This document shows, piece after piece, positions 38,638 to 46,148 of a stretch of 52,165 bases of DNA. Positions within the stretch are counted from its first letter, which is position 1. Each line of letters starts with the position of its first letter. Both the position numbers and the translations under genes were made by a program. The notes under the pieces were generated by a model. That model was not told the DNA's origin, searched no databases, and saw only the letters and a list, made by a program, of their open reading frames with translations. The DNA comes from SBBG01 sp033717875 (GTDB lineage Bacteria; Pseudomonadota; Gammaproteobacteria; Ga0077554; Ga007554): NCBI GenBank assembly GCA_033717875.1, contig JADDKJ010000024.1, positions 1 through 52,165 on the forward strand, read 5' to 3'.

Positions 38638-39834
38638 TCAATCCCCATATCGCGGCTCGGCGCTGATCTTGTGGATGCTCAGATCGGCGCCTTCGTATTC
38701 CTCTTCCTGCGAGAGCCGCAGGCCGACCAGTTTCTTTAATACGCCATAGACAAGAAATCCCCCCGCGGCGGCAATGCCGACGCCGAGCAGCGTGCCGACC
38801 AGCTGCGAAGCGAAGCTGACGCCACCCACCCCGCCCAACGCTTGCGCGCCGAAGATTCCAGCGGCGATGCCGCCCCAGGCGCCGCACAGGCCGTGCAACG
38901 GCCAGACGCCGAGCACGTCGTCGATCTTCCACTTGTTCTGAGTCAAAATGAAAGCGACGACGAACAACGCGCCGGCCAGCACGCCGGTGACCAACGCCCC
39001 CAACGGGTGCATCACGTCGGAGCCGGCGCAGACCGCCACCAGCCCGGCCAGCGCGCCGTTATGGACGAAACCGGGATCGTTGCGGCTGACGAACAGCGCG
39101 GCGAGGGTGCCGCCCACCATCGCCATCAGCGAGTTGACCGCCACCAGGCCGCTCACGGCGTCGATAGTCTGCGCGGACATGACGTTGAAGCCGAACCAGC
39201 CCACCGCCAGTATCCAGGCGCCCAACGCCAGAAAGGGGATACTGGACGGCGGGTGCGCGGAGACGGCGCCATCGCGCCCGTAGCGGCCATGCCGCGCGCC
39301 CAGCAGCACCACCGCGCCCAGCGCGATCCAGCCGCCCACGGCGTGCACCACCACGGAACCGGCGAAGTCATGGAATTTCGCGCCAAACTGTTCCAGCAGC
39401 CAGTCCTGAATGCCCAGGCGCCCATTCCATGCAATGCCCTCGAACAAGGGATAAACGAACGCCACCAGCAGAAAGGTAGCCGCCAGTTGCGGATAGAATC
39501 TGGCGCGCTCGGCGATGCCGCCGGAGACGATGGCGGGAATGGCGGCGGCGAACGTCAACAGGAAGAAAAACTTGACCAGTTCGTAACCGTTCTTTTCGGT
39601 CAGCGTCGATGCACCGTGCAGAAAGTCGGTGCCATAGGCGATACTGTAACCGATGAAGAAATAGGCGATGGTGGAAGCGGAAAAATCGGTGAGGATCTTG
39701 ACCAGCGCATTGACCTGGTTCTTCTTGCGCACCGTGCCCACCTCAAGGAAGGCGAACCCCGCGTGCATCGCCAGCACCATGATGGCGCCGAGGAGGATGA
39801 AAAGTACGTCGCTGCCGGATTTCAAGGCATCCAT
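38638..39834 (-). CDS. amt: Ammonium transporter (second Amt)
   Basis: This 398-residue Amt family channel has eleven predicted helices. It has no cleavable signal; it begins MDALKSGSDVLFILLGAIMV, unlike AmtB at 13990. Pore histidines are in GSVVVHAVGGWIAL and VWPLHGLCGAWGG. The C-terminal tail (RLSQEEEYEGADLSIHKISA) keeps the PII-contact pattern. No glnK is adjacent, so GlnK from 13624 or another PII would have to regulate it. It has its own sigma-54 promoter at 39871-39886 and two NtrC-like sites. GGGAGC precedes the ATG. Confidence 0.93.
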   Translation of the reverse strand: MDALKSGSDVLFILLGAIMVLAMHAGFAFLEVGTVRKKNQVNALVKILTDFSASTIAYFFIGYSIAYGTDFLHGASTLTEKNGYELVKFFFLLTFAAAIPAIVSGGIAERARFYPQLAATFLLVAFVYPLFEGIAWNGRLGIQDWLLEQFGAKFHDFAGSVVVHAVGGWIALGAVVLLGARHGRYGRDGAVSAHPPSSIPFLALGAWILAVGWFGFNVMSAQTIDAVSGLVAVNSLMAMVGGTLAALFVSRNDPGFVHNGALAGLVAVCAGSDVMHPLGALVTGVLAGALFVVAFILTQNKWKIDDVLGVWPLHGLCGAWGGIAAGIFGAQALGGVGGVSFASQLVGTLLGVGIAAAGGFLVYGVLKKLVGLRLSQEEEYEGADLSIHKISAEPRYGD

Positions 39835-39870
39835 TGTTTTGCTCCCGTGAACAATATTGGTGCGCTTGGC

Positions 39871-39886
39871 AGCAAGATCTGTACCA
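39871..39886 (-). promoter_or_regulatory. Sigma-54 promoter of the second amt
   Basis: On the minus strand the sequence is TGGTACAGATCTTGCT. GG and GC are exactly 10 bases apart and the -12 half is perfect (TTGCT); the -24 half has one change (TGGTAC). Transcription would start near 39860, leaving a 25-base leader with GGGAGC before the ATG. Confidence 0.78.
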
Positions 39887-39944
39887 AAAAAGTGCTTTTA
39901 CATGAGAAACAAGGGATTAAGACTTCGCAGAGAGAAAGGATCAA

Positions 39945-39998
39945 ACAAAAAAAGAACCAATATGGTGCAATGACAAATATATTGCACCATATTGGTTC
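39945..39998 (-). terminator. Intrinsic terminator of bfr whose arms are NtrC-like sites
   Basis: GAACCAATATGGTGCAAT (39954-39971) and its exact inverse (39981-39998) form an 18-bp stem with a 9-base loop. On the minus strand it is followed by seven T, a strong terminator for bfr. Each arm contains GCACCATATTGGTTC (one mismatch from the NtrC consensus GCACC-N5-GGTGC). The arm centres (39961, 39991) are 30 bp apart, at about -101 and -131 of the amt promoter. Confidence 0.85.
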
Positions 39999-40015
39999 GC
40001 TCAGGCGATCGAGCG

Positions 40016-40480
40016 TTACATCTGCGATTGCAGGTAATTGTGGATGCCAACCTTCTGAATCAGATCGAGTTGCGTTTCGAGCCAGTCGATGTGCTCCTCG
40101 GTATCCTCCAGCAACTCCTGAAACAGCGCCTTGGAGACATCATCCGCTTGGCTCCGACAGTATTGAATGGCCTCGCAGAGCGGCTGGCGGGCCTGCATTT
40201 CGAGGGCGAGGTCGAGCTTGAGTTGCTCCTCGACGTTTTCGCCGACGTTGATTTTATGGAGATCCTGAAGATTGGGAATGCCTTCAAGGAACAGGATGCG
40301 GTCCATCAACTGCTCGGCGTGTTTCATCTCCTCGATACTTTCGTGGCGAATCTTTTCCGCCAGCTTCGTGAGACCCCAGTTTTCCTGCATCTTGGAATGC
40401 GTGAAATACTGGTTGATGGCGGTCAGCTCGCAAGTGAGCTGCTGGTTCAGATAAGCAATGATTTTCTTGTCACCTTGCAT
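40016..40480 (-). CDS. bfr: Bacterioferritin
   Basis: This 154-residue subunit of a 24-mer stores iron. Ferroxidase ligands Glu18 (CELTAINQYF), Glu51 and His54 (EEMKHAEQ), Glu94 and His130 are present, as is the haem ligand Met52. The position matching Glu127 of E. coli Bfr is Thr (LLEDTEEHIDWLE), with two Glu just after; many Bfr have this form, and whether the site is fully active is uncertain. ATG 40480 is supported by GAGAGGATACCGCC. It lies 20 bp after the zinc-ribbon gene and ends in the terminator at 39945. Confidence 0.93.
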   Translation of the reverse strand: MQGDKKIIAYLNQQLTCELTAINQYFTHSKMQENWGLTKLAEKIRHESIEEMKHAEQLMDRILFLEGIPNLQDLHKINVGENVEEQLKLDLALEMQARQPLCEAIQYCRSQADDVSKALFQELLEDTEEHIDWLETQLDLIQKVGIHNYLQSQM

Positions 40481-40500
40481 GGCGGTATCCTCTCTCGAAT

Positions 40501-41016
40501 TTAGGTTGATCTTTCCGGCCGCTTGAAAACAGCTCCATGGCAGCTTGGGCACGGCGGAATATGGCTGACGGCGTGAAAATGCAGCAGTTTGCTGCAATTA
40601 TCGCATTGCAGGGTGCCGATGCCGGTGATTTCGCCGCTGTGATAGAGCGAGGCCTGCCGGGCGCGCTCGGCGAGCATGAGCAGTTCGAGCTTGGTCTGAT
40701 CGGCGGCGGCGGTGAATATTTCCAGCAGCCGGTCTTCGATGAGACGCAGATCAAAACGCAACCAGTCCTTCAACTCGCCGCCAGTATCGGCCAGGTATGT
40801 TCCCGCATCTTCTATATCGCGCACCAGATAATCGCCGATGCGCTCCGCCTCTTCCCGTGTCAGCTCGCCCAACTCCACCGCCTTGTCCTTGGCGGTCTCG
40901 ACGGCGTGGCGCAGGTTCTGGTACCCGGCGTGCGCCATCGCGGCCTTCACCCGCTCCATCATGCGGTCGTAGGCGTGGAGATGTTTTTCGTTAAGCGAGC
41001 GCTTTTCTTGTGTCAT
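40501..41016 (-). CDS. Zinc-ribbon protein (DUF1451, YbeL-like)
   Basis: This 171-residue cytosolic protein has a long charged alpha-helical part (MMERVKAAMAHAGYQNLRHA to about residue 115) and a C-terminal zinc ribbon with CDNC and CPSC pairs (residues 139-160). This matches the DUF1451/YbeL family, whose role is unknown. It sits 20 bp upstream of bfr on the same strand, so the two may be cotranscribed, and it is divergent from leuS. Confidence 0.85.
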   Translation of the reverse strand: MTQEKRSLNEKHLHAYDRMMERVKAAMAHAGYQNLRHAVETAKDKAVELGELTREEAERIGDYLVRDIEDAGTYLADTGGELKDWLRFDLRLIEDRLLEIFTAAADQTKLELLMLAERARQASLYHSGEITGIGTLQCDNCSKLLHFHAVSHIPPCPSCHGAVFKRPERST

Positions 41017-41113
41017 GGGCGATCCTGTAAATACCCTTTAAAAAATTAAGCATAGCATAAACCACCGCGGCGAATACGCATCCCGCTATGCTGCGCAATG
41101 CCCACCGGTGACT

Positions 41114-41119
41114 TATAAT
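41114..41119 (+). promoter_or_regulatory. Candidate -10 box for leuS
   Basis: A perfect TATAAT (GACTTATAATGAG) lies 38 bases before the leuS ATG. The -35 region is weak. An inverted pair GCATAGC / GCTATGC lies further upstream (41050-41092). Confidence 0.45.
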
Positions 41120-41157
41120 GAGTATCAATTTCGTTTTTCAATCAGACCAATAACGCC

Positions 41158-43776
41158 ATGAACGAGCATTACACCCCCGCCGAGATCGAACAGCAGGTTC
41201 AACGCCACTGGGAGGAAAACCGCACCTTCAAAGCGGTCGAGGATCCGACCCGCGAGAAATACTACTGCCTGTCGATGTTCCCTTACCCCAGCGGGCGGCT
41301 GCACATGGGGCATGTGCGCAATTACACCATCGGTGATGTGATGTCTCGTTACCAGCGCATGCTGGGCAAGAACGTGCTCCAGCCGATGGGTTGGGACGCC
41401 TTTGGCCTGCCGGCGGAGAACGCGGCGATGAAGAACCAGGTCGCGCCCGCAGCGTGGACTTACAGCAATATCGCCTATATGCGCAGGCAGCTCCAGTCGC
41501 TCGGCCTGGCGCTCGACTGGGAGCGCGAGCTCGCCACCTGCAAACCAGACTACTACCGCTGGGAGCAATGGCTGTTCACGCGGCTGTTCAGGAAGGGCGT
41601 GATCTACAAGAAGCTCGGCGCGGTCAACTGGGATCCGGTGGATCAAACCGTGCTCGCCAACGAGCAAGTGATCGACGGGCGCGGCTGGCGCTCGGGCGCG
41701 CTGGTCGAAAAGCGCGAGATCCCGATGTATTACTTCCGCATCACCGCCTATGCCGACGAGCTGCTGACGGGCCTGGACACCTTGCCGGATTGGCCGGAGC
41801 AGGTCAAGACCATGCAGCGCAACTGGATCGGCAAGAGCCGCGGCATGGAGGTGCATTTTCCTTACGTTCCCTCGGCCGTTATGGGAGAGGGAGCGACCAA
41901 AGAAGTTCTGAAGGTATTCACCACCCGCCCCGACACATTGATGGGCGTCACCTATGTCGCCGTGGCCGCCGAGCACCCCCTGGCCGAACGCGCCGCCGCG
42001 AACAATCCCGCGTTGCGCGCCTTTATCGAAGAGTGCAAGAAGGGCGGTGTCACCGAAGCGGAAATCGCCACGCAGGAAAAGAAGGGCATGGCGACGGGGG
42101 AATATGTCACGCATCCGTTCACCGGCGAGCGGCTGCCGGTGTGGGTCGCCAACTACGTGCTGATGGGCTACGGCGAGGGTGCCGTGATGGCGGTGCCGGC
42201 GCACGACGAGCGCGATTTCGAATTCGCCATACACTATGGGTTGCCGGTCAAGGCGGTGATCCGGCCCGCCGCCGGCGCGCTGTCCACGCCTCTCGAAGCC
42301 GCCTTCACCGACTGCGGCATCCTGTTCAATTCCGGGCAATTCGACGGCATGACCTTCGAGCACGCCTTCGATAGCATGGCCGCGGTCTTGCAGACCAAGA
42401 ACCTGGGCCAGCCGAAGATCCAGTTTCGCCTGCGCGACTGGGGCATCTCGCGGCAGCGCTACTGGGGTTGTCCGATCCCGATCATCCACTGCGCCGGCTG
42501 TGGCGATGTGCCGGTGCCGGATGACCAGCTCCCGGTGGCGCTGCCGGAGGACGTGGTGCCGGACGGCAGCGGCAATCCATTAGCAAAGATGCCGGAATTC
42601 TACGAGACCACCTGTCCGCAGTGCGGCAAACCGGCACGCCGCGAAACCGACACCATGGACACCTTCGTCGAGTCATCGTGGTACTACGCCCGTTTCGCCG
42701 CGCCCGATTGCGCCACCGGCCTGGTGGACGAGCGCGCCCGCTACTGGCTGCCGGTGGATCAATATATCGGCGGCATCGAGCACGCCATCCTCCACCTGCT
42801 TTATGCGCGCTTCTTCCACAAGCTGATGCGCGACGAGGGATTGGTGAGCGGCGACGAGCCCTTCCGCCGCTTGCTGACCCAAGGCATGGTGCTGGCCGAG
42901 ACCTTCTATCGCATCCATCCCAACGGCAAGAAGGAATATTTCTTCCCCCACGAAGTCGCCATCGAGCGCGACGCCAAGGGCCGCACCGTCGCCGCCACGC
43001 GCAAGGCCGACGGCGAGCCGGTGACCGTGGGCGGCATCGAAACGATGTCGAAATCGAAAAACAATGGTGTCGATCCGCAGGAGCTGATCGACAAATACGG
43101 CGCCGACACCGCCCGCCTGTTCATGATGTTCGCCGCCCCGCCAGAACAGTCGCTGGAATGGTCCGACGCCGGCGTGGAAGGCGCGTTCCGCTTCCTCAAG
43201 CGGCTGTGGAAACGCGTCCACGACCACCTTGGCCACGGTCCCGCGCCCACGTTGGACGTGGCGGCGCTCAATACCGAACAGCGCGCGCTGCGCCGCCAGG
43301 TGCACGAAGCCATCACCAAGATCAGCGACGATATCGGCCGACGCTACACCTTCAACACCGCCATCGCCGTGACCATGGAACTGATCAACGCCCTCTACCG
43401 CTTCGAGGACACTTCCCCGCAGGGCCGCGCCGTGATGCAAGAGGCCCTGGAAGCCGTCGTGCTGATGCTCGCACCGATCGTGCCGCACATCACCCACACC
43501 CTCTGGCAGGAACTGGGCCACAACGAATCGGTGGTCAATGCCCGCTGGCCACAGCCCGACCCCGCCGCGCTGGTAAAGGACAGCATCGAGATCGTGGTGC
43601 AAGTCAACGGCAAACTGCGCGGACGCATTTCCGTCGCCGCCGGCGCGGATCGCGGCGAGATCGAAACCACAGCGTTGAATGATGAGAACGTGCGGCGTTT
43701 TGTGGAGGGCAAGGAGATCAAAAAGATCGTCGCTGTGCCGGGCAAGCTGGTGAATATTGTGGTGGCCGGGGAATAG
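41158..43776 (+). CDS. leuS: Leucyl-tRNA synthetase
   Basis: LeuS charges tRNA-Leu. The 872-residue class I enzyme has the HIGH motif as HMGH (PYPSGRLHMGHVRNY, near residue 46), the editing domain (TTRPDTLMGVTYVAVA) and KMSKS as MSKSKNNGVDP (near residue 632). The C-terminal domain ends KEIKKIVAVPGKLVNIVV. The usual gammaproteobacterial neighbours lptE and holA are not next to it; a pseudouridine synthase gene follows 22 bp later. Confidence 0.96.
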   Translation: MNEHYTPAEIEQQVQRHWEENRTFKAVEDPTREKYYCLSMFPYPSGRLHMGHVRNYTIGDVMSRYQRMLGKNVLQPMGWDAFGLPAENAAMKNQVAPAAWTYSNIAYMRRQLQSLGLALDWERELATCKPDYYRWEQWLFTRLFRKGVIYKKLGAVNWDPVDQTVLANEQVIDGRGWRSGALVEKREIPMYYFRITAYADELLTGLDTLPDWPEQVKTMQRNWIGKSRGMEVHFPYVPSAVMGEGATKEVLKVFTTRPDTLMGVTYVAVAAEHPLAERAAANNPALRAFIEECKKGGVTEAEIATQEKKGMATGEYVTHPFTGERLPVWVANYVLMGYGEGAVMAVPAHDERDFEFAIHYGLPVKAVIRPAAGALSTPLEAAFTDCGILFNSGQFDGMTFEHAFDSMAAVLQTKNLGQPKIQFRLRDWGISRQRYWGCPIPIIHCAGCGDVPVPDDQLPVALPEDVVPDGSGNPLAKMPEFYETTCPQCGKPARRETDTMDTFVESSWYYARFAAPDCATGLVDERARYWLPVDQYIGGIEHAILHLLYARFFHKLMRDEGLVSGDEPFRRLLTQGMVLAETFYRIHPNGKKEYFFPHEVAIERDAKGRTVAATRKADGEPVTVGGIETMSKSKNNGVDPQELIDKYGADTARLFMMFAAPPEQSLEWSDAGVEGAFRFLKRLWKRVHDHLGHGPAPTLDVAALNTEQRALRRQVHEAITKISDDIGRRYTFNTAIAVTMELINALYRFEDTSPQGRAVMQEALEAVVLMLAPIVPHITHTLWQELGHNESVVNARWPQPDPAALVKDSIEIVVQVNGKLRGRISVAAGADRGEIETTALNDENVRRFVEGKEIKKIVAVPGKLVNIVVAGE

Positions 43777-43798
43777 ATCGCGATGGCCGGTTGCGCAC

Positions 43799-44563
43799 AT
43801 GCCCAAGCTTACACCCACTAGCTATAAGCCTGCCGCCAAACCCGCCCTGGTCAGCCTCGCCCGTGTCCTTTCCAAGCTGGGCGTGGCCTCAAGGACGGTG
43901 GCGGCGGGTATGATCGAGGCGGGCCGGGTGGCGGTGGATGGGCGGGTTGTCACAGATCCCGAGCTACGCATCGATATGGGAAAAAACCGGGTTGAGGTGG
44001 ATGGCAAACCGCTGGCCGCCCCGCAAAAGCGCTATCTGGCGGTGAACAAGCCGCGCGGCCTTGTGACTACCGCGAGCGACGAGCAAGGGCGCGCCACCGT
44101 TTACGAATGTCTGCGAAGTGAAAGTGCCTGGCTCGTCCCCGTGGGCAGGCTGGACAAGGCTAGTGAGGGCTTGATTCTGTTCACCAACGACACCGCGTGG
44201 GCGCAGCATATTCTCGATCCGGCCAGCCATGTGCCCAAGACCTATCATGTGCAGGTCGACCGGCTGTTCAGCAAAGCCGATCTGGTTCGGTTACGGGAGG
44301 GGGTGACGCTGGAGGACGGCACGCTGGTCCGGGCCGCGCAGGCGTATCTGTTGCGCAGCGGTGAAAAGAATTGCTGGCTGGAGATCGTGCTGCATGAGGG
44401 CATCAACCGCCAGATCCGGCGTATGATCGACGCGCTGGATGCGACCGTGCTAAGGCTGGTGCGCGTCGCCATCGGGCCGGTCGAGCTGGGATCGTTGCCC
44501 AAGGGGCAGAGCCGTCCATTGACGGAGCAGGAATTGCGGGGCCTGTCGTTAAGGAAGCGCTGA
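43799..44563 (+). CDS. Pseudouridine synthase, RsuA/RluB/RluE/RluF family
   Basis: This 254-residue enzyme isomerises uridine in rRNA. An N-terminal S4 RNA-binding domain (SLARVLSKLGVASRTVAAGM) precedes the catalytic domain, whose Asp is in VPVGRLDKASEGLILFTND (near residue 123) and whose family motif is HEGINRQIRRM. The exact target cannot be told from sequence. ATG 43799 is chosen as the S4 domain starts soon after. The last codons and the TGA (44561-44563) lie in the left end of repeat R2, so the native C-terminus may have been slightly altered. Confidence 0.85.
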   Translation: MPKLTPTSYKPAAKPALVSLARVLSKLGVASRTVAAGMIEAGRVAVDGRVVTDPELRIDMGKNRVEVDGKPLAAPQKRYLAVNKPRGLVTTASDEQGRATVYECLRSESAWLVPVGRLDKASEGLILFTNDTAWAQHILDPASHVPKTYHVQVDRLFSKADLVRLREGVTLEDGTLVRAAQAYLLRSGEKNCWLEIVLHEGINRQIRRMIDALDATVLRLVRVAIGPVELGSLPKGQSRPLTEQELRGLSLRKR

Positions 44564-44703
44564 TTTGTTAGCGCTTCCGCGCGGCACATGGACGTGCCGC
44601 CATTTTCGATGGCGACTAGCCATCGAAAATGAAGAAAAGCAAAAATCACATTTTTGCTTTTCGTGCGCTGAAAATTCCAGGATGGAATTATTCAGCGCTT
44701 CCT
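44552..44703 (+). repeat. Structured repeat R2 (long form)
   Basis: The ends AGGAAGCGCTGA and TCAGCGCTTCCT are perfect 12-bp inverse copies. In order there are five hairpins: GGAAGCGCT/AGCGCTTCC; GCGGCAC-ATGGAC-GTGCCGC; CATTTTCGATGGC/GCCATCGAAAATG; GAAAAGCAAAAAT/ATTTTTGCTTTTC; and GCGCTGAA ... TTCAGCGC enclosing TTCCA-GGA-TGGAA. The second and last put A-N-GGA in the loop. R4 is almost the same. Confidence 0.88.
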
Positions 44704-44724
44704 TTTAAAGCGGGACAATGTGCG

Positions 44725-44845
44725 GAAAAAATAAGCCCCGGCGCCTTGGGGAAAGCGGCCGGGGCAAAAATACCCGGCGGGGGAGCCGGGCATCAGGGGA
44801 TATCCGTTCAGGGAGGGGGAACGGAGAAGCACAAAAGCTTGTGTT
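44725..44845 (-). ncRNA. Small RNA candidate, copy a
   Basis: A minus-strand unit of about 120 nt. Reading from the promoter there are four hairpins: D, CACAA-GCTT-TTGTG; C, TCCGTTC-CCCCTCCCT-GAACGGA (loop CCCCTCCCT); B, CCCGGC/GCCGGG with a TCCCCC loop; and A (44735-44765), a long GC stem with loop TCCCC followed by TTATTTTTT, an intrinsic terminator. Copy b (44985-45106) has the same order with paired base changes. No open frame is conserved. Loop C could pair with GGGAGG Shine-Dalgarno sequences. Function is unknown. Confidence 0.72.
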
Positions 44846-44851
44846 CACTCA

Positions 44852-44881
44852 ATAAGACCTGTGGTTTTGCGCAAAGTTCAT
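44852..44881 (-). promoter_or_regulatory. Promoter of small RNA candidate a
   Basis: Minus strand: ATGAAC, 18 bases, TCTTAT, ending 7 bases before the expected RNA start at about 44845. Box spacing and the ATGAACTTT start match the promoter of copy b. Confidence 0.6.
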
Positions 44882-44904
44882 TTTGTTCGGCTGGGGAATG
44901 CAAA

Positions 44905-44984
44905 AGGAACCTCTGATGTGTCAGAGGTTCCTATGGCACAAGGATGTGCTCTGAAAATTTCAGGATGGAATTATTCAGCGCTTC
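44905..44984 (+). repeat. Structured repeat R3 (short form), between the two small RNA candidates
   Basis: It has AGGAACCTCTGA-TGTG-TCAGAGGTTCCT at the left, GCAC-AAGGAT-GTGC in the middle, and the TTTCA-GGA-TGGAA hairpin ending TTCAGCGCTTCA. The long A/T hairpins of R2 and R4 are absent. The outer right stem (GCTCTGA with TCAGCGC) has one mismatch, as if two subtypes had recombined. Confidence 0.82.
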
Positions 44985-45106
44985 AAAAAAATAACCCCGG
45001 CTCTTGGGGAAGAGGCCGGGGCCAAGAAATGCCCGGCTTGGGGGAGCCGGGCATAGGGGGTCCGCCCCGGGAGGGGGTGGGGCGGATGAGTGCAAAGCAT
45101 TGCACC
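44985..45106 (-). ncRNA. Small RNA candidate, copy b
   Basis: A minus-strand unit of about 122 nt. Hairpins: D, GTGCAA-TGCT-TTGCAC (45090-45105); C, TCCGCCCC with GGGGCGGA, loop ACCCCCTCCC; B, ATGCCCGGC with GCCGGGCAT, loop TCCCCCAA; A (44995-45021), CCCCGGC-(bulge)-TCTT-CCCC-AAGA-GCCGGGG, then TTATTTTTTT. Compared with copy a, stem C changes TTC/GAA to CCC/GGG, stem D CACAA/TTGTG to GTGCAA/TTGCAC, and the upper part of A also changes on both sides; loops and the bulge in A are kept. It lies downstream of the patatin gene on the same strand. Confidence 0.75.
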
Positions 45107-45112
45107 TGAAAG

Positions 45113-45142
45113 ATTAGATAGGGGTGTTTATGAAAAGTTCAA
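45113..45142 (-). promoter_or_regulatory. Promoter of small RNA candidate b
   Basis: Minus strand: TTGAAC (45142-45137), 18 bases, TCTAAT (45118-45113). The expected start at about 45106 is the base of the first hairpin. CTTGAAC and CCCCTATCTA also resemble a heat-shock (RpoH) promoter, but copy a lacks the CCCC. Confidence 0.65.
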
Positions 45143-45186
45143 GGAGGGGCGATAAATTTTCGTCACCAACCCAAACCTCGCCCTTC

Positions 45187-46128
45187 TTATCTTCCGCGCC
45201 ATGTCTGAATCTGCTTGCGAATCAATGGTAATGCCGATTGTGCCGCCTTTTCGCCCTCCAGAATGGCGGAATGCTTGCTTTCGAAATCGGCGGCGCCGAT
45301 CATGCCGGTATTGGGGCGGATCACCACGTCGGCACTGGCCAGTTCATAGTTGCTGATCGATTGGCCCATGATGGTAAAGGTTTGCAATAACACGTCCAGG
45401 GTGCCTTCGATTTTGCCGCTGTCCGGTTTTTTGGAGATATCCACCGCGATGATAATGTCGGCGCCCAGATTACGCGCGACCTTGACGGGGACGGGGCTGG
45501 TCAGCCCGCCGTCGACATATTCACGTCCGGCGATGGAAACGGGTTGAAACACACCCGGCACGCTGCTGGAGGCGCGCACCGCCATGCCGGTATTGCCACG
45601 CCGGAACAGGGTCATTTCTCCACTCTGCAAGTCAGTGGCGACCGCGGTGTAGGGTTTGGCGAGATTTTCTATCGGCCGGTTTTGCAGCGCCTTGTTGATG
45701 AACGTCTGCAATTGTTCGCCCTTGATGAAGCCGCGCGACGGCAGCGCAAAGTCGCTGACACTCGACTCTTCCATCTGGAAGGCGATTCTTTGCAGTTCAA
45801 AGCCGGTATAGCCGCCGGCATACAGCGCGCCGACCACGCTCCCGGCGCTGGTGCCAACGACCATGTCCGGCACGATGCCCTGCGCCTCCAAAACCTTGAT
45901 GACGCCGATGTGCGCGAATCCCCGCGCCGCGCCGCCGCCCAGCACCAGGGCGATCTTCGGCGGGGGCGGAGGTGGCACGGGTTTGACAATCGCCACGGGC
46001 GGGGGTGCGGGCGGTGTTTCCTTGGCCACCGGCGGCGTGGTGGTGCAGGCCGCCACGAGCAGCATCAGCGGCAGGCACAACAGGCGGATGTTTGCCATGT
46101 TGAGCGGGGGTTTGATCGATCTGTTCAT
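45187..46128 (-). CDS. Patatin-like phospholipase lipoprotein (RssA-like)
   Basis: This 313-residue lipoprotein has a signal with lipobox (LLCLPLMLLVAACTTTPP), a Pro-rich linker, and a patatin domain: oxyanion loop LGGGAARGFAHIGVIKVLE, nucleophile Ser in VVGTSAGSVVGAL (near residue 116), and catalytic Asp in EYVDGGLTSPVPV. It probably hydrolyses phospholipid or ester substrates at the envelope. ATG 46128 and an internal ATG at 46098 both give signal peptides; neither has a strong ribosome-binding site. The small RNA candidate b begins about 80 bp beyond its stop. Confidence 0.9.
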   Translation of the reverse strand: MNRSIKPPLNMANIRLLCLPLMLLVAACTTTPPVAKETPPAPPPVAIVKPVPPPPPPKIALVLGGGAARGFAHIGVIKVLEAQGIVPDMVVGTSAGSVVGALYAGGYTGFELQRIAFQMEESSVSDFALPSRGFIKGEQLQTFINKALQNRPIENLAKPYTAVATDLQSGEMTLFRRGNTGMAVRASSSVPGVFQPVSIAGREYVDGGLTSPVPVKVARNLGADIIIAVDISKKPDSGKIEGTLDVLLQTFTIMGQSISNYELASADVVIRPNTGMIGAADFESKHSAILEGEKAAQSALPLIRKQIQTWRGR

Positions 46129-46148
46129 GTTGTATCTCTAATTCTCAA

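Noticed and set aside
42673..43818. 381-codon minus-strand frame opposite leuS
   Set aside because: Shadow of leuS, no recognisable motif.
44731..45106. G-quadruplex function for the G-rich tracts
   Set aside because: The G-runs pair with C-runs in conserved hairpins, which explains them better.
44569..45109. Short plus-strand frames in the gap (44629-44916, 44861-45109)
   Set aside because: They run through hairpins and repeats, share no protein similarity between copies and lack ribosome-binding sites.
44564..45110. Plus-strand CsrB-like sponge RNA spanning the whole gap, using GGGGA loops of the GC hairpins
   Set aside because: Promoter boxes, the direction of the U-runs and the promoter-to-hairpin distance all fit the minus strand in both copies. 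GGA loops remain plausible for the R repeats only.
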